Shown here piece by piece: positions 14,403-15,700 of a stretch of 15,700 nt of DNA. Source of the stretch: Chloroflexota bacterium (GTDB lineage Bacteria > Chloroflexota > Anaerolineae > B4-G1); the NCBI GenBank assembly GCA_024232355.1, contig JAAEPW010000334.1, forward strand, positions 1 to 15,700. The letters run 5' to 3'. A model generated the notes under the pieces. The model searched no databases. It worked only from the letters and a program-made list of their open reading frames with translations, and was not told where the DNA came from. A program made the position numbers and the translations under genes. The first letter of the stretch is position 1, and each line of letters starts with the position of its first letter.

Positions 14403-15700
14403 CTACTGGTTCCTGAGCACCAACGGAAGATAGATACCGTACCCGCTCTGGTCAAAAGTAGCCGTGACTGTCATGCTCCGCGTCATCGTGATGGTGACCG
14501 GATTGCTCGTGCTGATCACGTCATCGCTCCAGCCCACAAACTCGGAGCCGATGTCAGCCGTAGCCGTCAGCGTGACGACCGTGTTCAACTCGTAGACGTG
14601 CGACCCCACGCCCGGCTCCACCGTGCCGCTGCCCGTGCCGTCGACGGCGACCGTCAGCGTAACGGAGGGGATGACGCCCACGCCGATGACCACGGTGGCC
14701 GTATCACTCAACGCGTCGCTGGCGAATGGCGCTCCGTCCCAGGCGACGTAGCTAAAGCCGTCCAGGCCGGTAAAGCTGGCCGTGGGCGTGTAGGTGAAGG
14801 AGCCATCCAGGCTCAAGGCCAGCGTGCCGTTGCTCGGGCCGCTGGACAGCGTCGCCGTCAGCGGATCGCCGTCAGGATCGGTGTCGTTGTCCAACACGCC
14901 ATTTGTCGCACTCACCACCAGCGTGGTCTCATAGTCTGTGGCATAGCCATCGTCCACGGCCAGCGGCGCGTTGTTGGCCGGTGTGATGGTGACGGTGACG
15001 GTTGCGCTCGCATAGCCGTCGTTGCCGTCCGAGACGGTGTACGTAAAGACCTCGACGCCCGCAAAGCCAAGGGCGGGCGTGTAGAGGATGTTGGTGTCAT
15101 TGTCCGCCGCCGCGCCGCCGTGGTCGGGCAGGCCGACGGCAAACACAGTCAGTGTGTTGCCATTCGCGTCACTGTCGCCGTCGAGCACGTCGAGCGGATT
15201 GCCGCTGCTGTCTTGGGGCACCTCGAACCCATCATCGTCGGCCACTGGTGCGACGTTGGTCACGGTCACGGTCGCGGTGGATGTGTTGTCGAGCGTGTCG
15301 CTCTCCACCTCGCCGACCGCGATGGACGCCGTGTTGGCAAACGCGCCTGCGGCCAGCGGGCTGCTGAGCACACCGGTGATGGTGATGACGCCGCCCTCAC
15401 CAGGCGCGAGGTTTTGCATAGTCCACATATAGGTCGGGCCGGGCAGGATAATCGTGCCGGGCAGGATAACTGTGCCACCCACGCCACTGCTGACCACGCT
15501 GCTGCTGGTCACGCTGACCGGGATGGTGTCGCTGATGAGCACGCCGCTGACCGTGAGGCCGCCCACGTTGGAGAAACTGAGCGTATAGGTCACGCGCGCG
15601 CCGGGCGCGGCTATCTGCGGGGTGACGCTCTTGGTCAAACGCACGTCCGCCTGGCCGACGTCCAGCTCAAAGCTGCCCCACAGCGCGCCGCTGTCGCGGA
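14403..15700 (-). CDS. Exported surface protein, C-terminal part: DUF11, two cadherin/Big_9-like domains, InlB-B repeat, YLPLVLR tail (5' partial)
   Basis: The frame is open to the window edge. A GTG at 15644 is possible, but codons upstream (…FELDVGQADV) continue a normal DUF11 lead-in, so the true start is outside. Numbering from the GTG at 15644: DUF11-type repeat 1-130 (LTKSVTPQIAAPGARVTYTL, TNVAP); cadherin/Big_9-like domain 133-222, with VADDDGF and FTYTVSDGNDG; a second one 225-323, with LAVDDGY, LDNDTDPDGDPLTA and DGFSYVAWDG; InlB-B-like repeat 327-398, with a GWSDDV core; then IYLPLVLRNQ at the very end before TAG. The D-rich DxDxDGD loops suggest calcium binding. The short hydrophobic tail closed by R-N-Q resembles a terminal motif I associate with exported Chloroflexota proteins, possibly a sorting signal. 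It is followed by a strong terminator, so it ends a transcription unit separate from the downstream pair. Likely an adhesin or structural surface protein; the ligand is unknown. Confidence 0.88.
   Translation of the reverse strand, partial: RDSGALWGSFELDVGQADVRLTKSVTPQIAAPGARVTYTLSFSNVGGLTVSGVLISDTIPVSVTSSSVVSSGVGGTVILPGTIILPGPTYMWTMQNLAPGEGGVITITGVLSSPLAAGAFANTASIAVGEVESDTLDNTSTATVTVTNVAPVADDDGFEVPQDSSGNPLDVLDGDSDANGNTLTVFAVGLPDHGGAAADNDTNILYTPALGFAGVEVFTYTVSDGNDGYASATVTVTITPANNAPLAVDDGYATDYETTLVVSATNGVLDNDTDPDGDPLTATLSSGPSNGTLALSLDGSFTYTPTASFTGLDGFSYVAWDGAPFASDALSDTATVVIGVGVIPSVTLTVAVDGTGSGTVEPGVGSHVYELNTVVTLTATADIGSEFVGWSDDVISTSNPVTITMTRSMTVTATFDQSGYGIYLPLVLRNQ
15440..15475 (-). repeat. 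18-bp tandem duplication inside the DUF11 domain
   Basis: Units 15440-15457 and 15458-15475 agree at 16 of 18 positions and encode a repeated (T)-V/I-I-L-P-G hexapeptide (residues 58-69, counted from the GTG at 15644). It keeps frame and probably lengthens a surface loop; likely a slippage product. Confidence 0.85.

Overview
The window is almost entirely minus-strand coding sequence for exported, multi-domain surface proteins. There is no RNA gene, transposase, CRISPR array or replication gene. The organism is most likely a filamentous or environmental Chloroflexota bacterium (Anaerolineae/Caldilineae-like). This is inferred from a C-terminal IYLPLVLRNQ tail of a kind I associate with exported Chloroflexota proteins, and from a mix of LamG, DUF11, InlB-B-like, TSP3 and choice-of-anchor U domains. 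No marker gene is present, so the taxonomy is tentative.

Layout in transcription order (right to left). (1) 15700-14403 is the 3' part of a gene that enters from beyond the window. It encodes DUF11, two cadherin/Big_9-like domains, one InlB-B-like repeat and the IYLPLVLRNQ tail. (2) 14402-14136 is the only real intergenic region. It holds a stem-loop, a possible 11-codon ORF, a strong intrinsic terminator (15-bp perfect stem plus T-run), and directly after it a near-consensus promoter and a perfect AGGAGGT ribosome-binding site. (3) 14135-13146 encodes a 329-aa exported protein with a LolA/LppX-like look and a hydrophobic C-terminus. (4) 13112-81 is a single 4343-aa ORF. In order it carries an N-terminal hydrophobic segment, TSP3 calcium-binding repeats, a large unrecognised region with an internal hydrophobic block, more TSP3 repeats, four LamG domains, Ig-like domains, a fifth LamG, two DUF11, a PKD-like domain, a sixth LamG, a choice-of-anchor U domain, and five and a half InlB-B-like repeats. 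(5) 1-80 is a short noncoding end with two small inverted repeats.

The most unusual point is the junction of genes 3 and 4. They lie in the same reading frame and are separated by one TAG codon. The giant ORF has no visible ribosome-binding site of its own. The hydrophobic end of gene 3, a basic linker and the hydrophobic start of gene 4 together read like a transmembrane hairpin. The pair may be one interrupted gene, a readthrough gene, or two coupled genes that make one surface assembly. The giant ORF also stops in the middle of an InlB-like repeat, with no C-terminal sorting tail, unlike its neighbour. All functional statements are inferred from domain recognition by eye.
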